This document shows positions 45,669-54,856 of a DNA stretch of 64,000 nt, piece by piece. The stretch is from Paenibacillus sp. RC67 (GTDB lineage: Bacteria; Bacillota; Bacilli; Paenibacillales; NBRC-103111). The notes under the pieces are model-generated. The model had not been told where the DNA came from, searched no databases, and was given only the letters and a program-made list of their open reading frames with translations. Location of the stretch: positions 7,010,001 to 7,074,000 of the forward strand of contig NZ_CP125098.1 of NCBI RefSeq assembly GCF_030020805.1, given 5' to 3'. Positions within the stretch are counted from its first letter, which is position 1. Each line of letters begins with the position of its first letter. The position numbers and the translations under genes are program-made.

Positions 45669-46943
45669 CTAGAAGATCATCTCCTTCACTCTCTCCAACG
45701 CCTCTTCCTCATTATCATAATCCAAGGTATACACCTGAAGCCGCTTCCCCGGCTCCCCTTCCAGATGCCAAGCCTCCGAAGGGCCATTGTCATCAAGCAC
45801 CTTAACATCGTCGTGATGAGGATATAGCAGGATCACCTTCCCTACCTCCGGGTAACGAGTCAAATACGCATACATCTGGTAGAAATCCTCCCGCTGTACC
45901 CCATGTCGGGGAAGCTTACTTGAGATCACCTTCCACTTCGTGTCCACAATGATGGATGGCTCCCCATTCCCTTTCGATATAAGATAGTCCGGTTCCAGCT
46001 GAAAAACCCCTTGCTTCCCGTTTCCGTCCTTAACCAAGAGCTTCTTCGAACGATCCTTGGTTACCACGTCGGAAGCGGCCTGCCTAAGCAAGAAACCTAC
46101 GTAATGCTCGAACAGCTCATTCATCTTGAATAGCAATCCGCTTGTTGATTGTCCCCCAAGCCGGCTGGATGGAGAGTTCTCCGAAAGCAACAGATGCGCC
46201 AATTTCCAACTCGGCTCGAACCTTCGGTTTAACCGATCGAACCGAGGTCTCCTCTTCCCGATTTGAGCACGCAAGCCAGCCACGACCGCCCGTTCATCCA
46301 CCTCTTCCAGATAGGTTAGGGCATGAGCGGCCATCGTACGAATTCGGGGCTGCGCTGTCAGCCGCACAACCTTAACCAGCGCTGCCTTCAAGACCTGATT
46401 CAATTCATGATTAGAGTCGAATTCATCATAGATACAAGGTACCGCAGTCGACATTCGATGAGAAGTTCTCATCTGAGATGGCACGTTAATGCGGCCGCGA
46501 AGCGTCTGAAGCTCGTCCTCAACGCTCACATATGTTCTTATCACACCCTGTACCAGTTCCCTCGTCACCCGGCGTACGTAGAGCAGCGAAAGGATCTCGA
46601 ACAAATCCATCTCTTCGATCTCCAATTGATCGGCTTCACTTTCGCTAATCTCCAGGTAACCGCTTCTGGCCAGCATCCGAAGCAGGATTTTACGGGAATA
46701 ACCGAGGTTGTCGGCATGCACCTTGGGGAGTACCTCAATCGAATAATCGGACATCCTTAGGAACCCCACGTAATTCACGAATCGAACCTGGTCCCTCCCG
46801 ATCCGGATCAGATCCGCGTCCAGAACATGCCGCTCCACATACTGACTGAGCTCATCCGCTTGCCTGTCGCTCAGCGCCCCACTTCCCCCTTGTCGGCTAA
46901 TCGGAATGGCACCGTAACATTCGGTTACTATAAGACGCTTCAT
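45669..46943 (-). CDS. mcrC: McrC-family nuclease subunit (second McrBC system)
   Basis: A 424-residue McrC/LlaJI-like protein, clearly different in sequence from the McrC at 37239. The nuclease core is QLEPDYLISKGNGEPSIIVDTKWKV (Asp, then D-x-K) at about residues 322-346. It overlaps the preceding AAA gene by four bases. It is intact, so it depends on whether its McrB partner is made. Confidence 0.83.
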   Translation of the reverse strand: MKRLIVTECYGAIPISRQGGSGALSDRQADELSQYVERHVLDADLIRIGRDQVRFVNYVGFLRMSDYSIEVLPKVHADNLGYSRKILLRMLARSGYLEISESEADQLEIEEMDLFEILSLLYVRRVTRELVQGVIRTYVSVEDELQTLRGRINVPSQMRTSHRMSTAVPCIYDEFDSNHELNQVLKAALVKVVRLTAQPRIRTMAAHALTYLEEVDERAVVAGLRAQIGKRRPRFDRLNRRFEPSWKLAHLLLSENSPSSRLGGQSTSGLLFKMNELFEHYVGFLLRQAASDVVTKDRSKKLLVKDGNGKQGVFQLEPDYLISKGNGEPSIIVDTKWKVISSKLPRHGVQREDFYQMYAYLTRYPEVGKVILLYPHHDDVKVLDDNGPSEAWHLEGEPGKRLQVYTLDYDNEEEALERVKEMIF

Positions 46944-47713
46944 TCCTGTTCCTCTTCATCTTCATCTTCATTGGCAGTCGCGAGGCTCGATTCGTAAATT
47001 CGTGTTAGAGCTTTAAGCGACGGATTGGGATTCACCGTATAAGTCATTTTGCCAAAGCTTTGAGCCGGCTGCTTGCCGCCAAACAGTCGAGTCGTATCCA
47101 CCTTGCTCTTAGAGATCAGGTAATCCGGATCGCCCAGTTTCGTACCGGCACCGCCCAGCATCAGTTCGATCAATTCCCAATTGTCATAGAAATACTCCTG
47201 CAGAAGCGGAATAATTTGCTTGGTCATAACCGTCTTATAGAAGTCTAACCCTTGTATACCCGCCGTCACAAAATAACCCTGACCGATACGATGGTCACGA
47301 TCATACAGTACCTCAATGCGTTCATTCATGGTTTTAAGCAGCACGCGGACATCTAGACCCTCAACATCCTTCGGAAGAATCGTATGGTTGGGCTCGATTT
47401 CCTCAAACTCGAACCTTCTGCGAAGAGCCGTGTCCAGAAGGGCAATGGAACGGTCGGCCGTATTCATCGTTCCGATGATATGAACATTGGCCGGCACACC
47501 GAAGCGTTCCCCTGAATACGGAAGCGTTACAGTCAGTTCATTCGTACTGCCCAGACGCTTATCCGGCTCGATCAGGGTGATCAACTCTCCGAAAATCTTG
47601 GAGATGTTGCCCCGGTTAATCTCATCGATAATGATGACATAAGCGGGAGCCGAAGGATTGGTCAAGTCAGATTTGGCAGCCTGACATAGTTTTTTGAAGA
47701 TGCCGTCCTTCAC
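46940..47713 (-). CDS. mcrB: Second McrB, C-terminal AAA+ part (frameshifted)
   Basis: A 257-residue piece with Walker B IIDEINRGNISKIFGEL, the sensor region MNTADRSIALLDTALRRRF and the lid of an McrB AAA+ module. The Walker A loop is in the piece at 47710-47970. Adding one G at the CC of 47730-47731 (plus strand) reads FNTGDQGYEVKDGIFKKL and joins the two. It has no independent ribosome site. As it stands the P-loop and Walker B are on separate chains. Confidence 0.8.
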   Translation of the reverse strand: MKDGIFKKLCQAAKSDLTNPSAPAYVIIIDEINRGNISKIFGELITLIEPDKRLGSTNELTVTLPYSGERFGVPANVHIIGTMNTADRSIALLDTALRRRFEFEEIEPNHTILPKDVEGLDVRVLLKTMNERIEVLYDRDHRIGQGYFVTAGIQGLDFYKTVMTKQIIPLLQEYFYDNWELIELMLGGAGTKLGDPDYLISKSKVDTTRLFGGKQPAQSFGKMTYTVNPNPSLKALTRIYESSLATANEDEDEEEQE

Positions 47714-47970
47714 CTCGTATCCCTGGTCTCCGTATTGAACCGAATTCCTTCCACGAAATCCTCGTAGCTGTAGGATTGATGGAAGGTGCAGACGACCACC
47801 TGGTTTTTCTCCACATGGGTACGATATCGATTCATTGCCTCTTCACGCAGCTTCGGATCCTTCAACAGCTTCGAATCGATATCTTGCTCCACAATCCGCA
47901 ATGCGTGATAGACCGTTTCATAGGTCTTGCCGGTTCCCGGCGGACCATACAGGATCAGATTCTTTTCCAC
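47710..47970 (-). CDS. mcrB: Second McrB, Walker A segment (frameshifted both sides)
   Basis: An 86-residue piece with the McrB P-loop NLILYGPPGTGKTYETV near its start and CTFHQSYSYEDFVEGIR near its end. Upstream it joins the N-terminal frame if the C6 run at 47976-47981 (plus strand) is made C7: EERG-GVHVEKNLILYG. Downstream it joins the Walker B frame at 47730. It is a fragment of one gene, not a separate gene. Confidence 0.75.
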   Translation of the reverse strand: MEKNLILYGPPGTGKTYETVYHALRIVEQDIDSKLLKDPKLREEAMNRYRTHVEKNQVVVCTFHQSYSYEDFVEGIRFNTETRDTR

Positions 47971-49511
47971 ATGTACCCCCCTCTCTCCTCATCAGCCAGC
48001 CAATCTGGCTGGAATGAGTGCACCAATAAATAGACGTCGACTTGATCTTCCACCGGATAATGATAATTTTTGGCAAACCTTAGGATCTCTGCAGCAATCG
48101 AACTCGATAGATGATAGCGTTCTAACACATCGTTAGGGTAAGGAATCCCCAGCACTGAAATGAGTTGAAAGTACTTCGTAGGCAGATACAGAATATGTGG
48201 TTCTTCACTGGGATCGCACAAAAGCATTCCCATTAGCTGGGGTGTGATAAGCGGCGCATTCTTGCTTCCGGCGTTTATCTTTCCTTGCTTGTACAAGCTT
48301 GTATAATATTCGCTGAACTGCTCGCGGACCTCTTGAGTAACCCCCAGTTCGTGTAACGCGGAAAATAGCTCTCGAAATCGCTCAGTTGGCAGAACATCTA
48401 GCATCGCCTTGAACGTTTGCCGCTGATTATACTGGGAGGAGAGCAGGTTGTCGAGGATTGCCGTAACGGACTTATCCTTGTCGGCGAACAGGTTTTTCAA
48501 GTCCTCACGTGCTTGTTCCGGATCTTCCTCCATAGCGTTCATAATTTGGCGAATTTGATCAAGCACATGCTCTATAGGCTTTCTCAATTGTATTTCATAA
48601 TTAATTGCTTGGTTGTTTCGATACGTTTGAAAAGCTTCCAACAACCGATGAAGCTTCGCTTCGTCCAATGAGAACCGGCACTGACCCTGAAGAATCCGAT
48701 TTATTGCAGCTTCCTGTATGGTAACAACCCCAGATTCCCAGCATTCCTTAACCGGTGTGCGGTAGAAGTCCACGGGAGACTGAGGAAGCAGACTCTCCAG
48801 TTTGCCTCTGATGGCATACAACGCATCATCCACATACGCAGGGAGCGGCTCGTTGCCCATGAACTTCTCAAACGCATTCCGAATCTTTAGTTTCTGTGAT
48901 TGGCTCGAGATTCGCTCATAGGAGTCCGGGAACAGCAGATGAAGCAGAATATGCCGGCTCATCGGGTTTGAGGTCCCCTTGGTCGAGTCCAAGACTGTGC
49001 GAACCTGCAAATGATTATTTAATAAAGCACGACTTTCCTCCATCGGCTTTTCCAACATCACTCTCGAGAAGCTTAGAATAAAGAGCACCTCATAATAACG
49101 ACGAGTATTATAAGCGGTCCCCGTCGCACCGATCCCCCACTCCAAGGCCTGTAAAACAGGATTATGGTCCTCCAGCGTGACTTCGTCTGACCACTCCACA
49201 ACCATCTTCAGTGCTGCTCGTTTCGTATCCCCTTTGATCTTTCGCGGGAACAAATAGTAAACCAGTAGGACCTCGCACGCGAGCTGAGAGACTCCCCTTG
49301 GCTTACCTTGTAACTGAGCTTTCAGTTTGGTGAAAAAATCAGCGTCTGACCCATCCGGACTGCCCAACGCTTCCATAAACGACTCCACATTTGCTAATGT
49401 CCAAACCTTTTCTCCCGGCCACAGAAGTGAATCTCCGTCGAGTAGACATTCCTTCCACCGCTCGGCTGTATCATAAATTGGCTTCGTATCCCATTCTTCA
49501 AATCTGGACAT
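47955..49511 (-). CDS. mcrB: Second McrB, N-terminal domain part (frameshifted)
   Basis: About 515 residues forming the recognition part of an McrB-like protein. A typical helical segment reads HILLHLLFPDSYERISS, as in many AAA proteins of this group. The start is set at ATG 49511, with AGAGGT about nine bases upstream, not the GTG/ATG at 49547. The joined gene 46940-49511 would encode about 855 residues. It follows the HD hydrolase by 48 bases in the same direction. Confidence 0.75.
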   Translation of the reverse strand: MSRFEEWDTKPIYDTAERWKECLLDGDSLLWPGEKVWTLANVESFMEALGSPDGSDADFFTKLKAQLQGKPRGVSQLACEVLLVYYLFPRKIKGDTKRAALKMVVEWSDEVTLEDHNPVLQALEWGIGATGTAYNTRRYYEVLFILSFSRVMLEKPMEESRALLNNHLQVRTVLDSTKGTSNPMSRHILLHLLFPDSYERISSQSQKLKIRNAFEKFMGNEPLPAYVDDALYAIRGKLESLLPQSPVDFYRTPVKECWESGVVTIQEAAINRILQGQCRFSLDEAKLHRLLEAFQTYRNNQAINYEIQLRKPIEHVLDQIRQIMNAMEEDPEQAREDLKNLFADKDKSVTAILDNLLSSQYNQRQTFKAMLDVLPTERFRELFSALHELGVTQEVREQFSEYYTSLYKQGKINAGSKNAPLITPQLMGMLLCDPSEEPHILYLPTKYFQLISVLGIPYPNDVLERYHLSSSIAAEILRFAKNYHYPVEDQVDVYLLVHSFQPDWLADEERGGYMWKRI

Positions 49512-49559
49512 AGGGTGAGACCTCTTTTCTAATTTATAAAACTCCACGTTTCAGACCCT

Positions 49560-50810
49560 TTATAGAATTCTACGATCCAAGTTCCTCTTGAAATGCAGAT
49601 ACACCTCAGACGGATACATGTTAAGCAACTGCTTTAGAGCAGTGCTGAATCCAATCAGCATAGCAGGCCCCTCGCTGTTCCATTCGAACTCGATTCCGCG
49701 CATCTGCAGATATTCTGCCATCGTATCAAAATCTTCGCTGTTGATCAGTTCAACGGAGTAGGCTTGCTTATGTAATTTACCCATCAGTTCATATGCACCA
49801 AGACGTTTGAATTGAAGCTCCCTATCCTTTATCGACTCCGGGTTCCCATAGGCCGTTTCGAACGCGAGGTCTATGAATTTACGACTTCTTCTCAACCTCT
49901 TCCATTCTGCATTTAACAATGACGGACCAAACACTTCTTCGACTACGTCTTGAAGGTCGTCTAATAAGTCAAAACGAGAGGAATAACCTAGGCTCTCTAT
50001 TATCCCTTTGTAGTACCACTCCTGGCTCTCCCGTCCACGTTTAAACCTTTTCCAAGCTTCCTCCCCTTGTACCTTCAAATCCTTCTGAATGGAACGGATA
50101 TTATGTAGTTTATCCGCACAAGACACCTGCCGAATTGATAATTTAGCGTGTTTAAGTTCATCGAGCGTATGCTGCTTTCTCTCTTCCCAAGACGCCCTCT
50201 TGTCCGGTTCCGAGCAACCTTTGACAATTTCAAGCACAACCGGACCGAACCGCTCAAGCAAGTCTCTTTCCGTCGTATCCGTATCTTCAAGCGTGTCGTG
50301 CAAAATTCCAGCAGTGACGACTTCCTCAGAACATCCTGCTTTCTTCAAAATCATTCCTACAGCATAAGGGTGACTAATATAAGGTATATTAGTGCCTTTG
50401 CGATTCTGATCCCGATGCGTATAAGCGGCATACTCGATAGCTTGGTCGACAATGGACGGTAATCGTGCTTCATTTTCCTTCACTTGATCCTTGATCGCGT
50501 TGATTATTTTTTTAATGAAATCTTTGTCACTAGGACCCAAATCCCATTCACCAGAATTACGCCATATTCTTTGCGTGGCAAACAAGCATACCCGTAACTC
50601 TGAGAGGCTTAGTTCGCTAGGAAGACTCTTATTTGTTTTAAAGAATTCCGCTACCGACGAATGTAGCTTAAATAGTCCGTCAGAGTCACCTTTAAAATAG
50701 TCATAACCATCAAACGTGAGAGCAAAATCTCTCCATTTCTGCCACAATTCATTGGTCCGAGTAGACGGGATATTCCATAATCTTAAGTCCTCATTTAAAA
50801 TTTCGGTCAT
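49560..50810 (-). CDS. RSH-type HD hydrolase (possible alarmone hydrolase)
   Basis: A 416-residue protein. Residues about 115-250 form an HD domain of the SpoT/MESH1 type: AIEYAAYTHRDQ, ISHPYAVGMILKKAGC, GILHDTLEDTDT (HD pair at about 170) and SCADKLHNIRSI at about 226-237. These are the metal-binding and ED/ND motifs of (p)ppGpp hydrolases. No synthetase, TGS or ACT domain is visible, so hydrolysis only is expected. The N-terminal 110 residues and the C-terminal 160 are unfamiliar. It sits between an unknown gene and mcrB in one direction, within a defence island, so a role in nucleotide signalling or toxicity control of the neighbouring system is possible but inferred. Confidence 0.75.
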   Translation of the reverse strand: MTEILNEDLRLWNIPSTRTNELWQKWRDFALTFDGYDYFKGDSDGLFKLHSSVAEFFKTNKSLPSELSLSELRVCLFATQRIWRNSGEWDLGPSDKDFIKKIINAIKDQVKENEARLPSIVDQAIEYAAYTHRDQNRKGTNIPYISHPYAVGMILKKAGCSEEVVTAGILHDTLEDTDTTERDLLERFGPVVLEIVKGCSEPDKRASWEERKQHTLDELKHAKLSIRQVSCADKLHNIRSIQKDLKVQGEEAWKRFKRGRESQEWYYKGIIESLGYSSRFDLLDDLQDVVEEVFGPSLLNAEWKRLRRSRKFIDLAFETAYGNPESIKDRELQFKRLGAYELMGKLHKQAYSVELINSEDFDTMAEYLQMRGIEFEWNSEGPAMLIGFSTALKQLLNMYPSEVYLHFKRNLDRRIL

Positions 50811-50836
50811 TTAAGTTCTCTCCATATATATATATA

Positions 50837-51358
50837 TCATTCGTAAGGATTAGATCTTAACGTCATTCCCGGATTGACCAGTGAAAGCATATATTGATGT
50901 TCTTCAAACGTGTCGTTCAACCTGGACAGCAATGCAGCATCCAATTCAATAGGAATTGCCTGGCCATCTTCAAAAACACAAAGGGGAATGGCACCTTCTA
51001 ATATCGGGATTGCTGATTCCATTCGAATATATCCTTTATGCTGCCACATTCTCTCAACAATCGGGTCCACATCTCTACCAACCACTTCTTTATAGAAGGG
51101 GGTTATAATTAACGCAAAACCATCTACATATTGATTGTGATCTCCCAAAAGCTTTTTCCGGCAAATCCAAATATAAAATGGACCTTTCAATAATTTTTTC
51201 GATTTCTGCTTGGATATGGCTTGGAGTGCTGATAAATATACATTTCTAATATGCTCGTTAATGGTGTCTTCATTTGGGTCGGCTAAAACAGACAAATCGA
51301 ATTGGTATGCCCAGCCTTTAGATTTAAGAATTTCCTCGGTCAGCTCTAATGTTTGCAA
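50837..51358 (-). CDS. Unknown protein at the head of the HD/McrBC-2 run
   Basis: A protein of about 173 residues, no family recognised. It has mixed helix and strand with a segment GPFYIWICRKKLLGDHNQYVDG and no membrane or catalytic signature. I prefer the TTG at 51358 as start, since GAGAGGGG is about ten bases upstream; the ATG at 51367 lies almost on top of that site. It lies 35 bases after the -10 box of the shared operator element and is followed by the HD hydrolase after 26 bases, so it is the first gene of that run. Confidence 0.6.
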   Translation of the reverse strand: MQTLELTEEILKSKGWAYQFDLSVLADPNEDTINEHIRNVYLSALQAISKQKSKKLLKGPFYIWICRKKLLGDHNQYVDGFALIITPFYKEVVGRDVDPIVERMWQHKGYIRMESAIPILEGAIPLCVFEDGQAIPIELDAALLSRLNDTFEEHQYMLSLVNPGMTLRSNPYE

Positions 51359-51392
51359 TGAAAACATCCCCTCTCATCTGCTGTCCCCTTGA

Positions 51393-51439
51393 AGTATAAA
51401 CTAATGGCAGGACATATCTATGTCAGGAAACATATGTTC
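51393..51439 (-). promoter_or_regulatory. Promoter and shared operator of the HD/McrBC-2 run
   Basis: -10 box TATACT (minus, 51398-51393), 22-base spacer, then TGACA. The plus strand reads TGTCAGGAAACATATGTTC at 51421-51439. AACATATGTT inside it is a perfect palindrome, and GACATA-TC-TATGTC just beside it is another. Same 47-base geometry as the other two copies. Confidence 0.65.
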
Positions 51440-51622
51440 TTCGTAATGATTTTTATCTTCTAAATAGTTCCCACTTCCTGTGTCTTCGTCAATATCCAAC
51501 AAAATCCTGCTAATTATCGAAAATAAAAAAGTTCCCCAACGTGGAGATGTCAGGAAACGAAAAGTAGTGTTTTATTTACGTCTTTTTAGGCTTTATCTAT
51601 AACCGCCATAGTATATAATGTC

Positions 51623-54600
51623 TTATAATTGAATAAACCTCGGTAAATCTGTTAGTTTTCTCTCTTCTTTCACAGTACCGTCTTTCACAACATAAATATA
51701 AGTCCGATCTTCTATCTCTTTCAAGTCTTCGGAATATTCTTCGGATGGCCAATATATTTCGTCATCGGAAATGATGATAAACCGTGGTTCCCCGTTAAAT
51801 CTTTCACTATAAAAGTCAACCAGCGAATATGGATTAAATGTCTTTATATTTGCCCGCCCATTTTGTCGTTCGTAATCCTGGATAATGTCCTTGTAATCTA
51901 CGGAAATGAGTCTTTGGGATTTCCCTCTTGGTATAACCTCCAGTTGGGCAATTCGTTTTGGAGGCTTCATTCCAATATTTTTTTGTCTTTGAACTAAAGC
52001 TAATCTCCGCTCCTTACGCATTTCCACGTCAATTAGATTAGCATCAACTTGATTAATTAAGGCACCATTACGATTTTCCTCATTTTCCCGTTCATACTTG
52101 CCGCGGCGCTCAATTAAGTCATCAATTTGTTTTTTAAACGTTTTGTCCAAATAGCTTGATACTCGGTCCAGCTGCTCTGCTCGTTTTTGTCGAACCTGAT
52201 CCCGTAAATCCATTGCTGCCTTCACCGCGGCGGAACGAAATGAACTATCTAACGACTCACTTAAAGTGGTAAGTTCACCGACAAACTCCTGCTGAAAAAA
52301 CCAATAAGGATCTAATCGAATTAATGAATCATCCTGTCGTTTACCTAGAAGGATAAGTTCATTAGCTAATTCATTCCCTGTGCCATCGGTAACACTATTA
52401 AGATAAACCTCAATTGACAAAGGTTCACTTACCGGACAATACACCATATAGCGATCTATTGCTAATTTCTCATTTTCTTTACGTGTAAGAATCATTCCTA
52501 ATTTAAACAAAGGATGATCCTCAGAAATGATATCAATTCCTTCTTTGACATAACCCCTAAATGAAGTAAAACGAATTGCGTCCTCCAGTTGATACAATGG
52601 AAGGCGATTTGTTTTTGATATATCTCGAATGTATTTGGGCAATCGTTCAATTCGTTTTATCTTCTCATTTTGGGTCTGGTGTATCCGCACATTACATTTC
52701 TTGAGGATATTTTCTGTAAATAACCCGAAATTTCGTTCGGGGAGTTTTCTTACTACCAGATCATGCTGTTCCCTTCGCATCTTGGGCAAATCAAAAATAT
52801 CTTCGGAAAGCCTCTCCCTCTCTACCTCTTCAAGTAGTTTTTTATGCTCTTCTGAAAGTTTCCGCTCCATAGTTGCAATAATATCGTCTAGCTTCTCACG
52901 GTGAATGACGGCAGCTTGCATTAACGATGCTAAATCATTGAAATCTCCATCAACGATGTCACCGATAAAATCGTATACAAGGTCGGCACCTAAGTCTTCT
53001 CTCATACGTTCCATTTTCTCAAGCAGACGAATCATTACGTCGCCTTCTCGTGTGTTAGATGCAACAAGATTAAAGATAGCCACTTCATTCTTTTGACCAA
53101 TTCGATGAATACGTCCCATACGTTGTTCTAGCTTATTGGGGTTCCACGGGATGTCGTAGTTTATCATCTGATTACAAAACTGTAGGTTGATCGACTCTCC
53201 ACCGGCATCTGTAGCTAGCATGATCTGGCACTCATTACGGAACAATTCAACTTGTCTTCTACGCTCATCCATAGAAAAACGCCCAACAATCTTCGCGATC
53301 TGAGGAACACGCGTTAATAAGCGTTTCTCTAAAAAATCAAGTGTGTCCGCCGATTCCGTAAAGATAAGAATCTTTTCCCCTTGATTCAATAAACCATTCC
53401 AACCAAATAGGGTTTGCTCTAGTTCATCATATTTTCGTTCAACAGCTGTTTCTTTCAGACGGGATGTTTTCCTTATTAATCTTTCTAACTCATTAATTTC
53501 GATCCTTAGCTCCTCTGGATCAAGGAAATCCGTTGAGCTTTCAAGTTCATCTTCTAATTGTTCTTGAGTTTCCAACGATTCGTCTGCATACTCATCCCAA
53601 TCAAATTCCATTTTATTTTTGTTTTGTTTCTTCTTACTTGCGATCGTTTCTTCTAACAGTTTGATTAACCGGTCTCTTCTACGCTTAAGCGACAGATCTA
53701 TGGCATTAACAGACGAGCTGAGCCTTCTTTGGAGCAGCATCATAGCAAAAGCTGTGCTGTTACTTCCTGAATTCATCGCTCGATTAAAGTAGAGACGAAC
53801 ATAATCTGTAACTGATTCGTAAAGATCAAGTTCTTCTTCAGATAAAGTATACTGAATTGTTCTAGCTGTCCGTTTAGGAAAAAGGGGCGTCCCATCAAAA
53901 TTTTTTAGCGTTTCCTTTAATCTTCGAATAATAAACGGATTTGCCTTTTCTCGCAGGGATTCTGTTACCGACAAGTTAGAAAAAATATCATCATCTACTA
54001 AACGCATCAGATGCCGAAAATTCTCCATGTCACCTTTATGTGGAGTAGCTGTTAGCAGCACGCAGTGCTCTGCTTGCCTAAGTACGGTTTCGCCTAAGTG
54101 ATACAGTTTTGTTTTAGATGTTTTCTTATTTGTAACACCGTGAGTATAGGCTGCCATTTTGTGGGCTTCATCCACGATCACAAGATCGAAATTCGCCTCA
54201 CTGACTAAGCTTTTTACATCATCACGGGCTGCCCAATAAACTGAAGCAAGACAACAACCATGTTCTAAGAACGGATTTTTCGAACCATACTGCTTTATTA
54301 CAGAGCGATTTATGATAAAGAAATCCTCATGGAATTTATCCTGCAACTCTTCCTGCCATTGTTTCAAGACTAATGGAGGAACAAGAATTAAGATTCTCTC
54401 CACACTTTCACGTGCTTTAAGCTCTTTAATGAGCATACCCGACATAATCGTCTTCCCTGCACCTGGGTCATCCGCAAGTAAGAAGCGTACCTGGGGCATT
54501 TGAAGCATGCGGCTATAAACCGCTTCGATCTGATGTGGCAATGGAATTAAATTATTGTTGCCCAATGCCCTTTTCGAAGAGTATTTACTATTGACTAACA

Positions 54601-54844
54601 ATGCGTGATAGCGCAGATAATGCTGAAGATCACTTGAAGCTATCTGCTGGTCCATACTAATTTGCCCACTTATTCTCTTTAAAGATTCAAGCTCAGCTTT
54701 ATCCAACATTAACTCATAATACCGATTCGAATCCCGTCCTAATGCAGCAATAGAGAAAAAGCCTTCATCGAAGGCTTCAACTTTTTTAATTTCAACACTC
54801 TCTGGAAACTGAGCTCCTTGTACAATTTCACCGACTTTAACCAT
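51623..54844 (-). CDS. brxHII: SNF2-family helicase of a BREX type 3-like system
   Basis: A 1073-residue Swi2/Snf2-type ATPase. Motif I LLADDPGAGKTIMSGML is at about residues 122-138, motif II LVIVDEAHKMAA at about 218-229, motif III LLTATPHKGDMENF, and motif VI EQRMGRIHRIGQ at about 572-583. A long charged C-terminal region follows. It is the last gene of the operon with PglZ and a PglX-type methylase, which fits BrxHII of BREX type 3. A DISARM DrmD is the main alternative, but no DrmA, DrmB or DrmC is present. It starts 12 bases after the BrxA-like gene. Confidence 0.78.
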   Translation of the reverse strand: MVKVGEIVQGAQFPESVEIKKVEAFDEGFFSIAALGRDSNRYYELMLDKAELESLKRISGQISMDQQIASSDLQHYLRYHALLVNSKYSSKRALGNNNLIPLPHQIEAVYSRMLQMPQVRFLLADDPGAGKTIMSGMLIKELKARESVERILILVPPLVLKQWQEELQDKFHEDFFIINRSVIKQYGSKNPFLEHGCCLASVYWAARDDVKSLVSEANFDLVIVDEAHKMAAYTHGVTNKKTSKTKLYHLGETVLRQAEHCVLLTATPHKGDMENFRHLMRLVDDDIFSNLSVTESLREKANPFIIRRLKETLKNFDGTPLFPKRTARTIQYTLSEEELDLYESVTDYVRLYFNRAMNSGSNSTAFAMMLLQRRLSSSVNAIDLSLKRRRDRLIKLLEETIASKKKQNKNKMEFDWDEYADESLETQEQLEDELESSTDFLDPEELRIEINELERLIRKTSRLKETAVERKYDELEQTLFGWNGLLNQGEKILIFTESADTLDFLEKRLLTRVPQIAKIVGRFSMDERRRQVELFRNECQIMLATDAGGESINLQFCNQMINYDIPWNPNKLEQRMGRIHRIGQKNEVAIFNLVASNTREGDVMIRLLEKMERMREDLGADLVYDFIGDIVDGDFNDLASLMQAAVIHREKLDDIIATMERKLSEEHKKLLEEVERERLSEDIFDLPKMRREQHDLVVRKLPERNFGLFTENILKKCNVRIHQTQNEKIKRIERLPKYIRDISKTNRLPLYQLEDAIRFTSFRGYVKEGIDIISEDHPLFKLGMILTRKENEKLAIDRYMVYCPVSEPLSIEVYLNSVTDGTGNELANELILLGKRQDDSLIRLDPYWFFQQEFVGELTTLSESLDSSFRSAAVKAAMDLRDQVRQKRAEQLDRVSSYLDKTFKKQIDDLIERRGKYERENEENRNGALINQVDANLIDVEMRKERRLALVQRQKNIGMKPPKRIAQLEVIPRGKSQRLISVDYKDIIQDYERQNGRANIKTFNPYSLVDFYSERFNGEPRFIIISDDEIYWPSEEYSEDLKEIEDRTYIYVVKDGTVKEERKLTDLPRFIQL

Positions 54845-54856
54845 GATCCCACCGCC

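Noticed and set aside
51548-51558. Fourth copy of the shared operator
   Set aside because: TGTCAGGAAAC is present but the GTTC half site and a -10 box at the fixed distance are missing. It is noted only as a partial copy.
51623-54844. DISARM DrmD as identity of the SNF2 helicase
   Set aside because: PglZ, a BrxC-like ATPase and a PglX-type methylase are in the same operon, and no DrmA, DrmB or DrmC is present.
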